Assembly: GCF_009908295.1 (NCBI RefSeq)
Contig: NZ_JAAALO010000003.1
Location: 124,001-188,000, forward strand
Direction: 5' to 3'
DNA: 64,000 bases
From: Micromonospora rubida
GTDB lineage: Bacteria > Actinomycetota > Actinomycetes > Mycobacteriales > Micromonosporaceae
Positions 1-7,930 of the stretch are shown here, in pieces. The notes beneath the pieces are model-generated. The model ran no database searches, had not been told where the DNA came from, and saw only the letters and a program-made list of their open reading frames with translations. The position numbers and the translations under genes are program-made. The stretch's first letter is position 1, and every line of letters starts with the position of its first letter.

Positions 1-49
1 CGAGTTCGAGCTGATCGCGAAGAACTTCACGCCCGACCGCCAGGACTGA
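1..49 (+). CDS. 3' end of an unidentified gene (partial)
   Basis: The window opens inside a reading frame whose last 15 residues are EFELIAKNFTPDRQD, followed by TGA at 47-49. The strand and frame are inferred only from this clean, acidic-to-basic tail and the stop codon. Too little is present to name a family. Confidence 0.4.
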   Translation, partial: EFELIAKNFTPDRQD

Positions 50-112
50 CCGGCGGCGGAACACGGCCGCGTCGCGGCGGGATTCCCGTCCGCGCGAGAT
101 TGACTTGCATGA

Positions 113-156
113 CCTTCCGTCGCGCGGGGTACATGACCTCCACGACGGAAGGAGGT
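113..156 (+). promoter_or_regulatory. Two mutually exclusive hairpins covering the ribosome binding site
   Basis: CCTTCCGTCG at 113-122 is the exact reverse complement of CGACGGAAGG at 143-152, and ACCTCC at 136-141 is the exact complement of GGAGGT at 151-156. Both right arms contain the Shine-Dalgarno sequence GGAAGGAGG (148-155) of the gene starting at 163. Either stem would hide the ribosome binding site and they compete for it, so this looks like a translational switch or thermosensor-type leader. A TTGACT at 100-105 may be a -35 box, but I see no convincing -10. Confidence 0.4.
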
Positions 157-162
157 ACGACA

Positions 163-405
163 ATGGGACACCGAATCAGGGATGCCCGGCCCCGACTGGC
201 ACTGTGGATGCTCGTCGCCCTCGGCGACGTGGTGCTGCTGCTGGTGAGCGCGGGTCTGCCGGTGCTGTTCGCGCTGTTCAGCGTCGTCACCGTCACCGTC
301 GCCGGGGTGGCCGCCTGGCGGATGACCCGGCGCGGAGCGTTGGCCCGCGAGGAGCGGATCTCCGGCCCGGTCGCGACGCCGGTGGCGTCACGGCGGAGGG
401 CCTGA
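163..405 (+). CDS. Small membrane protein, 80 aa
   Basis: The start is ATG 163, 7 bases after a strong GGAAGGAGG; upstream in-frame ATGs at 100 and 133 lack such a site. The product has a basic N-terminus (GHRIRDARPR), one or two hydrophobic segments around residues 14-50 (LWMLVALGDVVLLLVSAG and the following VLFALFSVV region), and a basic/polar C-terminal tail. It is probably an inner-membrane protein with the tail in the cytoplasm. No family is recognised. It is followed by a 102-bp gap in which I see nothing and then by the convergent lysozyme gene. Confidence 0.65.
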   Translation: MGHRIRDARPRLALWMLVALGDVVLLLVSAGLPVLFALFSVVTVTVAGVAAWRMTRRGALAREERISGPVATPVASRRRA

Positions 406-507
406 CCCCGGTCGTTCAGGTGACGAGCTGGCGGCAGCCGGACCAGTTGTCGACCGTACGGTCGTAGTCGATCCCGCTGCCGCCAACTGCCTGTTCGGGT
501 GCCAGGA

Positions 508-1260
508 TCAGCCGTTGTTCGCGAGCGCGATCAGCCGGGTGCGGTCGCCGTTCCAGTAGTTGCGGTCGACGTTGCCGCTGATCCCGGAGACGGCCCCGGT
601 GGCGGTGTACTGCCAGAAGCTGTAGAACGGCGCACCGGCCGGCAGGGTGCCCGGCGTGCTCGCCCAGCGGGCGAGCCAGAGCGGGTGGTTGGCCCAGGGG
701 CCGGTCCAGCTGCCGGTGCACTGGTTCCACCAGCTCGTGGTCGTGTAGATGACCGCGTACCGGCTGGTGCGGGCCCGGTACGTGTTCAGGAAGTCCTGGA
801 CCCAGTTGCGCATCCCGGTCGTGCTGAGGCCGTAGCAGTACCCGCCGGCGTAGGGGTTGCCCTCGAGGTCGAGCGCGGCCGGCAGGGTGCGGCTGTCCGC
901 CGACCAGGCGCCGCCGTTGCTGGCGAGGTAGTTGGCCTGGGCGGCGCCGGAGGAGATGTTCGGCCGGGCGAAGTGGTACGCCCCGCGAATCACCCCGGCG
1001 TTGTAGGAGTTGACGTAGTTGGCGTTGAACTGGGGGTCCTTGTAGCTCGTACCCTCGGTGGCCTTGATGAAGGCGAACTGGATGCCGGAGTTGCGCACGC
1101 TGGTCCAGTTGATCGCCCCCTGGTAGTTCGAGACGTCGATCCCGGGGGTGGTGGCAGCCGCCGCCGGGCCTGCGGTGGCGACGAGGGCGGTGGCCGCAGC
1201 CGCCACGGCGGTGATGCCCGCCGCGATCAGTCGGCGCAGCATGAGTCCGGTACGGATCAT
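508..1260 (-). CDS. Secreted GH25 lysozyme (N-acetylmuramidase)
   Basis: A 250-residue protein with a signal peptide (basic MIRTGLMLRR, alanine-rich core, likely cleavage after AAAA near residue 36). The rest is one glycoside hydrolase 25 domain, which cleaves the beta-1,4 bond between MurNAc and GlcNAc in peptidoglycan. Visible signatures are GIDVSNYQG (residues 40-48), FAFIKATEG (62-70) and the catalytic DLE at 131-133 within LPAALDLEGNP. The length equals a bare catalytic domain, with no cell-wall-binding repeats. GAGGAGG lies 5 bases upstream of the ATG on the minus strand and fixes the start. It is exported and acts on cell wall, either in remodelling or against other bacteria. Confidence 0.9.
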   Translation of the reverse strand: MIRTGLMLRRLIAAGITAVAAAATALVATAGPAAAATTPGIDVSNYQGAINWTSVRNSGIQFAFIKATEGTSYKDPQFNANYVNSYNAGVIRGAYHFARPNISSGAAQANYLASNGGAWSADSRTLPAALDLEGNPYAGGYCYGLSTTGMRNWVQDFLNTYRARTSRYAVIYTTTSWWNQCTGSWTGPWANHPLWLARWASTPGTLPAGAPFYSFWQYTATGAVSGISGNVDRNYWNGDRTRLIALANNG

Positions 1261-1419
1261 GGATTCCTCCTCAGGAGCACCAATCTATAGATAGACATCT
1301 TTGAAGCTGATTGCCTGGAATCGCAAGAGATAGTAAAGAAATTTTCATCCACGGCTTGGCTACCCGGTAGGGGCAGCGGCCGGGGCGGCGCAGCCTGGCC
1401 GGGCCGGGGCCGGGGCCGG

Positions 1420-1425
1420 TAGGCT
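1420..1425 (+). promoter_or_regulatory. -10 box TAGGCT of the M50-like protease gene
   Basis: TAGGCT ends 8 bases before the ATG at 1434, which would give a transcript with almost no 5' leader. No Shine-Dalgarno is visible ahead of the ATG, in agreement with leaderless translation. Confidence 0.4.
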
Positions 1426-1433
1426 CGCGCCCC

Positions 1434-2177
1434 ATGGTGTCGATCGACGGGCTGGGCACGCTCTGGGACCGGCTGTTCACCGCGCAGCCCGACCCGCCAC
1501 CGCTGCTTGTCCTCGTCACCGCCGTGGTGGCGCTGGTGGTGGTGTCCACCCGGCTGCCCTGGCGGATCGCCCGGAACGCCGTCACCATCGCCCACGAGGG
1601 CGGGCACGCCCTCGCGGCCCTGCTCACCGGCCGCCGGCTGCACGGCATCCGGCTGCACTCGGACACCTCCGGCCTGACCCTCTCGGCGGGCCGGCCGACC
1701 GGGCCCGGCATGATCCTCACCCTGCTCGCCGGGTACGTCGCCCCGTCGCTGATCGGCCTCGCCGGCGCCTGGCTGCTGGGTGGCAACCGGATCACCCTGC
1801 TGCTCTGGGTGGCCGTGGCGCTGCTGCTGGCCATGCTGGTCATGGTCCGCAACGTCTTCGGGGCGCTGTCGCTGCTGGTCACCGGCGGAGTGGTGCTCGC
1901 CGTGTCCTGGTACGCCTCCCCGCAGGTCCAGGCCGCCTTCGCCTGGACCTGCGTCTGGTTCCTGCTCCTCGGCGGCGTACGGCCGGTGGTCGAACTCCAG
2001 CGGATGCGCTCCCGGGGCCGGATGCCGGAGTCCGACGCCGACCAGCTCGCCCGGCTCACCCCGTTCCCGCCGCTGTTCTGGGTGGCGCTGTTCGCGCTGA
2101 TCAACCTGCTGGCCCTGGTCGTCGGCGCGGCGCTGCTGGCCGGCCCGATCCTCACCGACGCCGGCCTGACCGTCTGA
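1434..2177 (+). CDS. M50-family (M50B-like) membrane metalloprotease
   Basis: A 247-residue polytopic membrane protein. The zinc-binding motif HEGGH is at residues 54-58, just after the first hydrophobic segment, followed by ALAALLTGRRLHGIRLH, which is typical of the M50B-like branch of site-2 proteases. These cut substrates within the membrane, for example anti-sigma factors. At least five further hydrophobic stretches follow. An ECF sigma factor and a single-pass membrane partner lie directly downstream (2305-3721), so a role in releasing that sigma factor is an attractive but unproven inference. Confidence 0.75.
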   Translation: MVSIDGLGTLWDRLFTAQPDPPPLLVLVTAVVALVVVSTRLPWRIARNAVTIAHEGGHALAALLTGRRLHGIRLHSDTSGLTLSAGRPTGPGMILTLLAGYVAPSLIGLAGAWLLGGNRITLLLWVAVALLLAMLVMVRNVFGALSLLVTGGVVLAVSWYASPQVQAAFAWTCVWFLLLGGVRPVVELQRMRSRGRMPESDADQLARLTPFPPLFWVALFALINLLALVVGAALLAGPILTDAGLTV

Positions 2178-2245
2178 CCGCCCAGCCGATCGACCGCCGA
2201 AGGGCTCGGCCGGGCGGGGCGGCCGGCAAACCGGCTGGCTGATCC

Positions 2246-2274
2246 GGCAACCGCGCCACCCGGCCCACGCGTGT
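2246..2274 (+). promoter_or_regulatory. Possible ECF-type promoter ahead of the sigma factor gene
   Basis: GGCAACC at 2246-2252 and CGTG starting at 2270 are separated by 17 bases, resembling the AAC...CGT layout of ECF sigma promoters, and lie about 30 bases upstream of the sigma factor start. This would fit autoregulation. The match is to a short general consensus only. Confidence 0.3.
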
Positions 2275-2304
2275 CCACTGCGACCGACACGGGGGAGGTG
2301 GCAG

Positions 2305-2805
2305 GTGCCGGACGTCGACGGGTTCGACGAGTTCTACCGGGGCAGCCGGCAACGGCTGCTCGGCTTCGTCTTCGCGCTCACGGGCAATCTCGCCGAGGCG
2401 CAGGACGCGGTGCAGGAGGCGTACATCCGGGCCTGGCAGCGCTGGTCCACGGTGCGCGGCTACGACGACCCGGAGGCGTGGGTCCGGGTCGTCGCCTCCC
2501 GGATCGCGGTCAGCCGCTGGCGGAGCCTGCGCAGCCGGGCCCGGGCGTACCTGCGGCACGGCGCCGACGACACCACGCCCGCGCCGAGCACCGACACCGT
2601 CGCGGTGGTGGCCGCGCTGCGCCGGCTCCCCGAGGAACAGCGCGTCGCCCTCGCCCTGTACTACCTGCTCGGTATGCCGGTCGCCGAGGTGGCGCGGGAG
2701 ACCGCAGCCCCGGTCGGCACGGTGAAGGCCCGACTCTCCCGGGGGCGGGCCGCGCTCGCCGGGCTGCTCGCCGTCTCTGACCTGGAGGAGGCCACCGATG
2801 CGTGA
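2305..2805 (+). CDS. ECF RNA polymerase sigma factor, SigE-type
   Basis: A 166-residue sigma-70-family protein with region 2 near residues 8-75 (FDEFYRGSRQRLLGFVFALTG, then EAQDAVQEAYIRAWQRW) and region 4 near residues 100-150 (LRRLPEEQRVALALYYLLG, then APVGTVKARLSRGRAAL as the DNA-recognition helix). The start is GTG 2305, 6 bases after GGGGGAGG. Its 3' end overlaps the next gene by 8 bases, so the two are translationally coupled. Length and layout match extracytoplasmic-function sigma factors common in actinobacteria. Confidence 0.9.
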   Translation: MPDVDGFDEFYRGSRQRLLGFVFALTGNLAEAQDAVQEAYIRAWQRWSTVRGYDDPEAWVRVVASRIAVSRWRSLRSRARAYLRHGADDTTPAPSTDTVAVVAALRRLPEEQRVALALYYLLGMPVAEVARETAAPVGTVKARLSRGRAALAGLLAVSDLEEATDA

Positions 2806-3721
2806 CGACCTGACGTTCGCCGAGAGGATGCACCAGGGCCTGCGGGACGTCCGCTGGCCCGAGCCGGCGGAGATCCGGGCCCGGGCCCGCCGCCGCAGCC
2901 GGCGTACGGCGGTGGCGGCGGCGACCGCCGTGCTGGCCGTCACCTCGTTCTCCGCCGTGGCGGTCGGCGGCCGGGACGGTGCGGTCGCGCCGCTGACGTC
3001 CTGGGCCGACTGGCGGATGTTCCAGCCCGAGCCGGAGCCGGAGCCGTCCAGGCAGGCCGAGATCCCGCAGGAGGCGCTGCTGGAGCTGACTGACGTCGGC
3101 GTGCCGAGCAACGTGCGTCTGGGGGACACGGGGCTGAGGGAGTCGGTCCAGGTGGACCCGCTGCTGGAGACCTGCGCCGACGGCAGGGGACTGTCGGGGC
3201 AGCAGACGGTGTCCCGCTACTCCCGCTCGCAGACCCTGCTTCAGAAGGACATGCCCGATCAGGCATGGTCGTCGGGTGCCCCGGTCCTCACCCAGGACGT
3301 CTACCGACTCGCCCCCGGGGCGTCCGCCCGGTTCTTCATCGAACTGGACCGCGTCGTGACCGCCTGTGCCGACTGGACCGAGGTGGCACCCAGGCAGTGG
3401 GGCCTGGGCGCCGTCACGGTCTCCGTGGCGCACACCTGGCGGGCGGTCGAGCGTGACTTCGCCGGCGACGAGGCGGTCCTGCTGCGGCACGCCCTGTCGC
3501 AGCCGGTCGACGTGGCGACGGGGAAGTCCCTGGACGTGCGGTTCCCCTCGGAGACCCGGATGGTCGTCCGGGTCGGGGATTTGGTCACCGTGATCGTGCC
3601 GGCGTCCGGGCTCGGCGTCGACGGGCCGGACGCCGTCCGCGCCACGGGCGACGCGGAGCTGCTCGAACTGGGTCGTCGCGCCGCCCGGCGGCTGTGCGTC
3701 GCCGCCAACCCGTCCTGCTGA
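2798..3721 (+). CDS. Single-pass membrane protein coupled to the sigma factor, candidate sensor/anti-sigma partner
   Basis: A 307-residue protein starting at ATG 2798 behind GGAGGAGG, overlapping the sigma gene by 8 bases. Residues 1-35 are cytoplasmic and basic (RARARRRSRR), a membrane segment spans about 36-57 (TAVAAATAVLAVTSFSAVAV), and about 250 residues are probably extracytoplasmic. That domain contains two or more cysteines (CADGRGLSG, TACADW, RRLCVAANPSC) that could form disulphides. The arrangement is that of sigma/anti-sigma pairs, but the cytoplasmic part is short and has no ZAS zinc motif. I do not recognise the external domain. A direct anti-sigma role is inference. Confidence 0.75.
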   Translation: MRDDLTFAERMHQGLRDVRWPEPAEIRARARRRSRRTAVAAATAVLAVTSFSAVAVGGRDGAVAPLTSWADWRMFQPEPEPEPSRQAEIPQEALLELTDVGVPSNVRLGDTGLRESVQVDPLLETCADGRGLSGQQTVSRYSRSQTLLQKDMPDQAWSSGAPVLTQDVYRLAPGASARFFIELDRVVTACADWTEVAPRQWGLGAVTVSVAHTWRAVERDFAGDEAVLLRHALSQPVDVATGKSLDVRFPSETRMVVRVGDLVTVIVPASGLGVDGPDAVRATGDAELLELGRRAARRLCVAANPSC

Positions 3722-3784
3722 GGGCCGGCGTCGGCCGGGCTCCTGCCGGGGGTGCGTGCGCCCGACAGGAGCCCCGTCGCCCGC

Positions 3785-5368
3785 CTACAGCGGAATGTTG
3801 CCGTGCTTCTTCGGCGGGAGCGTCTCGCGCTTGGTGCGCAGCACCCGCAGCGCGCGGACGATCTGGGTGCGCGTCTCGTGCGGCGAGATCACCGAGTCGA
3901 TGTACCCGCGCTCGGCGGCGATGTACGGGTTAGCCAGGGTGTCCTCGTACTCGGCGATCTTCTCGGCCCGCACGGCGGCCGGGTCGTCGGCCTTCGCCAG
4001 CTCCGAGCGGTACAGGATGTTCACCGCGCCCTGCGCGCCCATCACCGCGATCTGCGCGGTCGGCCAGGCGAAGTTCAGGTCCGCGCCGAGGTGCTTGGAG
4101 CCCATCACGTCGTAGGCCCCGCCGTACGCCTTGCGGGTGATCACGGTGACCTTCGGGACGGTGGCCTCGGCGTACGCGTAGATCAGCTTGGCGCCCCGGC
4201 GGATGATGCCGTCCCACTCCTGGCCGGTGCCGGGCAGGAACCCGGGGACGTCCACGAAGGTCAGCACCGGGACGTTGAACGCGTCGCAGGTGCGCACGAA
4301 CCGGGCGGCCTTCTCCGACGCGGCGATGTCGAGGGTGCCGGCGAAGTGCATCGGCTGGTTGGCCACCACGCCGACCGGGCGGCCCTCGACCCGGCCGAAG
4401 CCGACCACCAGGTTCTGCGCGTAGAGCGGCTGGACCTCCAGGAACTCGCCGTCGTCGAGGACGTGCTCGATCACCCGGTGCATGTCGTACGGCTGGTTGG
4501 CCGAGTCCGGGATCAGGGTGTCCAGCTCGCGGTCGGAGTCCGTGACCGTCAGGTCGGCCGGGGCCTCGAACACCGGCGGCTCGTCCAGGTTGTTCGACGG
4601 CAGGTACGACAGCAGCGCCTTGACGTACCCGACCGCGTCCTCCTCGTCCGCGCCGAGGTAGTGCGCGTTGCCGCTGCGCGAGTTGTGCGTCCGCGCGCCA
4701 CCCAGCTCCTCCATCGCCACGTCCTCGCCGGTGACCGTCTTGATCACGTCCGGGCCGGTGATGAACATGTGCGAGGTCTGGTCGACCATCACGGTGAAGT
4801 CGGTGACCGCCGGGGAGTACACCGCCCCGCCCGCGCACGGCCCCATGATCAGGGAGATCTGCGGGATGACGCCGCTGGCCCGCACGTTGCGGAAGAAGAT
4901 CTCGCCGTAGAGGCCGAGCGAGGCGACACCCTCCTGGATCCGGGCCCCGCCGGAGTCGTTGATGCCGACCACCGGACAGCCGATCTTCATGGCCAGGTCC
5001 ATCACCTTGACGATCTTCTCGCCGTAGACCTCGCCGAGGGAGCCGCCGAACACCGTGAAGTCCTGGGAGAAGACGCAGACCTGCCGGCCGTCGACCGTGC
5101 CGTAGCCGGTGATCACCCCGTCGCCGTACGGGCGGGTCCGCTCCAGGCCGAAGTTGGTGGACCGGTGCCGGGCGAACTCGTCCAGCTCGACGAAGGAGCC
5201 CTCGTCGAGCAGCATCTCGATCCGCTCCCGGGCGGTCTTCTTGCCCCGCGCGTGCTGCTTCTCGACCGCCCGCGCCGACCCGGCGTGCACCGCCTCGTCG
5301 ACCCGTCGCTCCAGGTCCGCCAGCTTGCCGGCGGTGCTGTGGATGTTGATCCCGGTCTCGGTAGTCAC
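3785..5368 (-). CDS. Acyl-CoA carboxylase beta subunit (carboxyltransferase, AccD5/PccB type)
   Basis: A 527-residue carboxyltransferase, the usual length. It transfers CO2 from carboxybiotin to acetyl- or propionyl-CoA, making malonyl- or methylmalonyl-CoA for lipid and polyketide synthesis. Signatures include [27 protein letters not shown], the acyl-CoA oxyanion region [19 protein letters not shown] and [19 protein letters not shown]. It needs a biotinylated alpha subunit, which is not in the window. The gene is divergent from birA, which supplies that biotinylation. The start is GTG 5368, with -10 box TATATT exactly 6 bases upstream and no Shine-Dalgarno, so the mRNA is probably leaderless. 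Confidence 0.93.
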   Translation of the reverse strand: MTTETGINIHSTAGKLADLERRVDEAVHAGSARAVEKQHARGKKTARERIEMLLDEGSFVELDEFARHRSTNFGLERTRPYGDGVITGYGTVDGRQVCVFSQDFTVFGGSLGEVYGEKIVKVMDLAMKIGCPVVGINDSGGARIQEGVASLGLYGEIFFRNVRASGVIPQISLIMGPCAGGAVYSPAVTDFTVMVDQTSHMFITGPDVIKTVTGEDVAMEELGGARTHNSRSGNAHYLGADEEDAVGYVKALLSYLPSNNLDEPPVFEAPADLTVTDSDRELDTLIPDSANQPYDMHRVIEHVLDDGEFLEVQPLYAQNLVVGFGRVEGRPVGVVANQPMHFAGTLDIAASEKAARFVRTCDAFNVPVLTFVDVPGFLPGTGQEWDGIIRRGAKLIYAYAEATVPKVTVITRKAYGGAYDVMGSKHLGADLNFAWPTAQIAVMGAQGAVNILYRSELAKADDPAAVRAEKIAEYEDTLANPYIAAERGYIDSVISPHETRTQIVRALRVLRTKRETLPPKKHGNIPL

Positions 5369-5374
5369 CCAGGG

Positions 5375-5380
5375 AATATA
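5375..5380 (-). promoter_or_regulatory. -10 box TATATT for leaderless acyl-CoA carboxylase mRNA
   Basis: On the minus strand TATATT is followed by six bases and then the GTG start at 5368, the spacing expected when transcription begins at the start codon. It is the closest match to the -10 consensus that I noticed in the window. No -35 box is evident. Confidence 0.55.
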
Positions 5381-5465
5381 ACGATGGTTCAGGCCGACGC
5401 CGGTGTGCAGTACGCCTCAGTGCGGGCTCCGCCGAAGGGACCAGGCCGGCCGCCGGGGCTGGCCG

Positions 5466-5471
5466 TAGGCT
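5466..5471 (+). promoter_or_regulatory. -10 box TAGGCT for leaderless birA mRNA
   Basis: TAGGCT is separated by six bases from ATG 5478, the same geometry as on the opposite strand for accB. The two promoters lie back to back in a 109-bp gap. Confidence 0.5.
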
Positions 5472-5477
5472 GACGGA

Positions 5478-6353
5478 ATGCCCGGCTCCCCGTACACCGA
5501 CCTGGACCGCCCGCCGCTGTCGGTGGCCCGGCTGCGCCGTGCGCTGGTCGCCCCGCACGGGCCCTGGCGGCACCTCGACCTGCGTGCCGAGACCGGCTCC
5601 ACCAACGCCGACGTCGCCGAGGCTGCCCAGGCGGGGGAGCCGGAAGGGCTGGTCGTGGTCGCCGAGCGGCAGACCGCCGGCCGGGGCCGGCGCGGCCGGG
5701 CCTGGCAGTCGCCGCCCCGCGCGGGCCTCGCGACCAGCGTGCTGCTGCGGCCCGGCGAGGCCGTCGCGGAGCGCGGCTGGCCGCCGGCCCCGGCCTCGGG
5801 GTACGGCTGGCTGCCGCTGCTCGCCGGCGTCGCACTGGTCGAGACGGTGACCCGGCTGGCCGAGCTGGACGCCGCCCTGAAATGGCCCAACGACCTGCTC
5901 GTCGGCGACGCGAAGTGCGCCGGCATCCTGGCCGAGGCGGTGCCCGGCCCGGCCCCGGACCGGCCGACGGCGGTCGTGCTCGGCATCGGCCTCAACGTCA
6001 CCCTGGGGGCCGCCGAGCTGCCGGAGAACCCGACCGGCCTGCCCGCCACCTCGCTGAAACTGGCCGGGGCCGCCGCCACCGACCGGGACCCGCTGCTGCG
6101 CGCCCTGCTGCGCTCCCTCGCCGACTGGTACGACCGGTGGCGCTCCGCCGGCGGGGACGCGCTGGCCAGCGGCCTGCGTGACGCCTACCTGGCGGCCTGC
6201 GGCACCGTCGGTCGGCCGGTGCGGGTGCTGCTGCCCGGCGGCGACGAGGTCACCGGCACCGCCACCGGCGTCGACCCCGACGGCCAGCTCGTCGTCGACA
6301 CCCCCGCCGGCCCGCGCGCCCTCGCGGCCGGCGACGTCCTGCACCTGCGCTAG
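5478..6353 (+). CDS. birA: Biotin--[acetyl-CoA-carboxylase] ligase
   Basis: A 291-residue class I biotin protein ligase. It activates biotin with ATP and attaches it to the biotin carboxyl carrier domain of acyl-CoA carboxylases. The ETGSTNADV motif (around residue 38) begins the catalytic domain, and the biotinyl-AMP-binding loop GRGRRGRAW is at about residues 68-76. KWPNDLLV and a C-terminal SH3-like part (GTATGVDPDGQLVVDT) are also present. There is no N-terminal helix-turn-helix, so it is not the repressor type. It is divergent from accB, a classic functional pairing, and is followed by a hairpin terminator that begins at the stop codon. Confidence 0.93.
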   Translation: MPGSPYTDLDRPPLSVARLRRALVAPHGPWRHLDLRAETGSTNADVAEAAQAGEPEGLVVVAERQTAGRGRRGRAWQSPPRAGLATSVLLRPGEAVAERGWPPAPASGYGWLPLLAGVALVETVTRLAELDAALKWPNDLLVGDAKCAGILAEAVPGPAPDRPTAVVLGIGLNVTLGAAELPENPTGLPATSLKLAGAAATDRDPLLRALLRSLADWYDRWRSAGGDALASGLRDAYLAACGTVGRPVRVLLPGGDEVTGTATGVDPDGQLVVDTPAGPRALAAGDVLHLR

Positions 6354-6377
6354 CCGCCAGGTCCTGCACCTGGCGGC
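6353..6377 (+). terminator. Hairpin terminator after birA
   Basis: GCCGCCAGGT at 6353-6362 pairs perfectly with ACCTGGCGGC at 6368-6377 around a 5-base loop. It starts at the last base of the birA stop codon. No U-run follows, which is usual in high-GC actinobacteria. Confidence 0.6.
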
Positions 6378-6468
6378 AGCCGCCACGGTGGGAACCACCG
6401 CACCGGCTGATCCAACCGGTGGCGTCGACCGGTTACGGTCAGCGCGTCCGTTCTGCGAGGAGGTTTCC

Positions 6469-7041
6469 GTGGCGTTTCCCGAAGACGTGCTCACCGAGGA
6501 CGAGCACGTCGTGCTGCACCTGCATCCGCACTGGAAGGCGGTGGCGCGGCCGGTGCTGGTGCTGGTCCTCGCCGTCGCCGCCGTGGTGGCGGCCTGGATC
6601 CTGCTCCCGGACGGCGAGGCCTCGACCATCGCCCTGTACGTGGTCGCGGGGCTCGCCCTGCTGCTCGTGCTCTGGTTCGGGCTCTGGCCGTTCCTGGTCT
6701 GGCGCAGCACGCACTACCTGTTCACCAACGAGCGGGTGTTGCTCCAGCAGGGGGTGCTCTCCCGGGACCGGCGGGACATCCCGCTCACCCGGATCAACGA
6801 CCACGCGATGAGCCAGCGTTTCGTCGAGCGGCTGCTCGGCTGCGGCACGCTCACCATCGAGTCGGCCGGCGAGCGTGGCCAGTCGATGCTGACCGACGTC
6901 CCAGGGGTGGACCGGGTGCAGACCAAGCTGTACGAGCTGGTCGAGGCACACCACGACCGGCACTCCCTCGGCGACGGCGAGATGCGCGAGATCCTCGCCG
7001 ACATGCGCGAGGGCAAACCCCTCCGCGACCCCACCCTCTAA
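6469..7041 (+). CDS. Membrane PH-domain (bPH2, DUF304/YdbT-like) protein
   Basis: A 190-residue protein. The start is GTG 6469 behind GAGGAGG. It has two hydrophobic segments at about residues 24-42 and 47-65, then a bacterial PH-like domain (THYLFTNERVLLQQGVLSR, IPLTRINDHAMSQRFVERLLG, GTLTIESAGERG, LTDVPGVDRVQTKLYEL). These proteins are membrane-anchored with the PH domain in the cytosol and their role is poorly known. In Mycobacterium a similar gene stands next to birA/accD5 and a GtrA gene, the same neighbourhood seen here, so the block is probably ancestral. Confidence 0.85.
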   Translation: MAFPEDVLTEDEHVVLHLHPHWKAVARPVLVLVLAVAAVVAAWILLPDGEASTIALYVVAGLALLLVLWFGLWPFLVWRSTHYLFTNERVLLQQGVLSRDRRDIPLTRINDHAMSQRFVERLLGCGTLTIESAGERGQSMLTDVPGVDRVQTKLYELVEAHHDRHSLGDGEMREILADMREGKPLRDPTL

Positions 7042-7045
7042 CCGC

Positions 7046-7127
7046 ACCCACCCCCAACCCCAGCCACGCAAGCCTCTTGATCACTGCGTGAGCCCGCGCC
7101 GGGGCGTGGGGTGGGGTTGGGGTGGGT
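7046..7127. terminator. Bidirectional terminator between convergent PH-domain and MaoC genes
   Basis: A 24-base C-rich arm at 7046-7069 is nearly complementary to a G-rich arm at 7104-7127 (two or three mismatches) with a 34-base loop. It fills the gap between two convergent stop codons and can serve both strands. Confidence 0.5.
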
Positions 7128-7930
7128 CAGGTGGGGCGGAGGGTGAACCAGCCGCGGAAGCGGGTGCGGAGCACCTCGCGGTCCGGCTGGTCGTCCGGCC
7201 CGAGGCGGAACATCGTGCCGGTGAGGCTGACCGTGCCGAGCCCCGGCCGGGCGGCGGACGGGCGGCTGCCCGCCACGTCCAGGCGCACCGCCAGGCGGTC
7301 GCCGGCCCGTACGGGGGCCAGCCAGCGCAGCTCCTCCAGGCCGGGGGAGGCGTCGGCCGCGGCCCGGGCCAGCACGTGATCGACGTACGCGCGCATGAAG
7401 AGGCTGACCGTGTAGAAGCCGCTGGCGATCAGCCCGCCGTGGTGGCTCGCGGCGGCCTGCTCGGGGTCGACGTGGTACCACTGCGGGTCGAACCGGCGGG
7501 CGAAGGCGACCATCTCGTCGCCGTCCACCCGCACAATGCCCAGGTCGAAGGTGCGCCCGGGGGTCAGGTCCTCGAAGAACAGCTCGGCCGGTGCGCCCGT
7601 GCCCGAGCGCACCGGAGGAGCCACCGGAGCCGGCGGGACGGCGCTGTCGCCCGGCATGGTGGCCGGCGTCTCCTGGTCGGCCGGTCGGCCCTGGCTCGGG
7701 ACCGGCCCGGTGCCGATGGTGCCGGTCTGGTCCGGGACGACCCGTCCGGCCTGATCCCGGGTGGTGGGGTCGACACCGGCAGGGCTCGTTTCCGACCCGT
7801 CGAAGCCGGGACGATCGGGCTGTGGCGTGGCGAGGCCGGGACGGTCGGGGCCGTGCTGTGGCGTGGCGGCGGGGGCGGGGTGGTCCGGGTCGGTCCCCGG
7901 CGTGGCGATGCCGGTCATGTCGCGGCTCAC
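7127..7930 (-). CDS. MaoC-family (R)-specific enoyl-CoA hydratase-like protein with long disordered N-terminus
   Basis: A 267-residue protein. Residues about 113-267 form a MaoC/hot-dog domain with the hydratase signature FDPQWYHVDPE (Asp and His of the catalytic dyad), then HHGGLIASGFYT. The substrate is probably an acyl-CoA or acyl-ACP thioester. Residues 1-110 are Pro/Gly/Thr-rich and probably disordered, which is unusual for the family. The GTG start at 7930 overlaps the stop codon of the upstream GtrA gene as GTGA, which supports that start. A second possible start is ATG 7657 (residue 92), which has AGGAGA about 11 bases upstream and would give a normal-length protein. Confidence 0.8.
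   Translation of the reverse strand: MSRDMTGIATPGTDPDHPAPAATPQHGPDRPGLATPQPDRPGFDGSETSPAGVDPTTRDQAGRVVPDQTGTIGTGPVPSQGRPADQETPATMPGDSAVPPAPVAPPVRSGTGAPAELFFEDLTPGRTFDLGIVRVDGDEMVAFARRFDPQWYHVDPEQAAASHHGGLIASGFYTVSLFMRAYVDHVLARAAADASPGLEELRWLAPVRAGDRLAVRLDVAGSRPSAARPGLGTVSLTGTMFRLGPDDQPDREVLRTRFRGWFTLRPT

Noticed and set aside
416..507. Coding continuation downstream of the lysozyme stop on the minus strand
   Set aside because: A short gene-like peptide is readable in another frame, but there is no start or family; too little to call.
3930..6710. 926-residue open frame on the minus strand across accB and birA
   Set aside because: Out of frame with two clear enzymes, Arg/Gly/Pro-rich composition typical of shadow frames in high-GC DNA.
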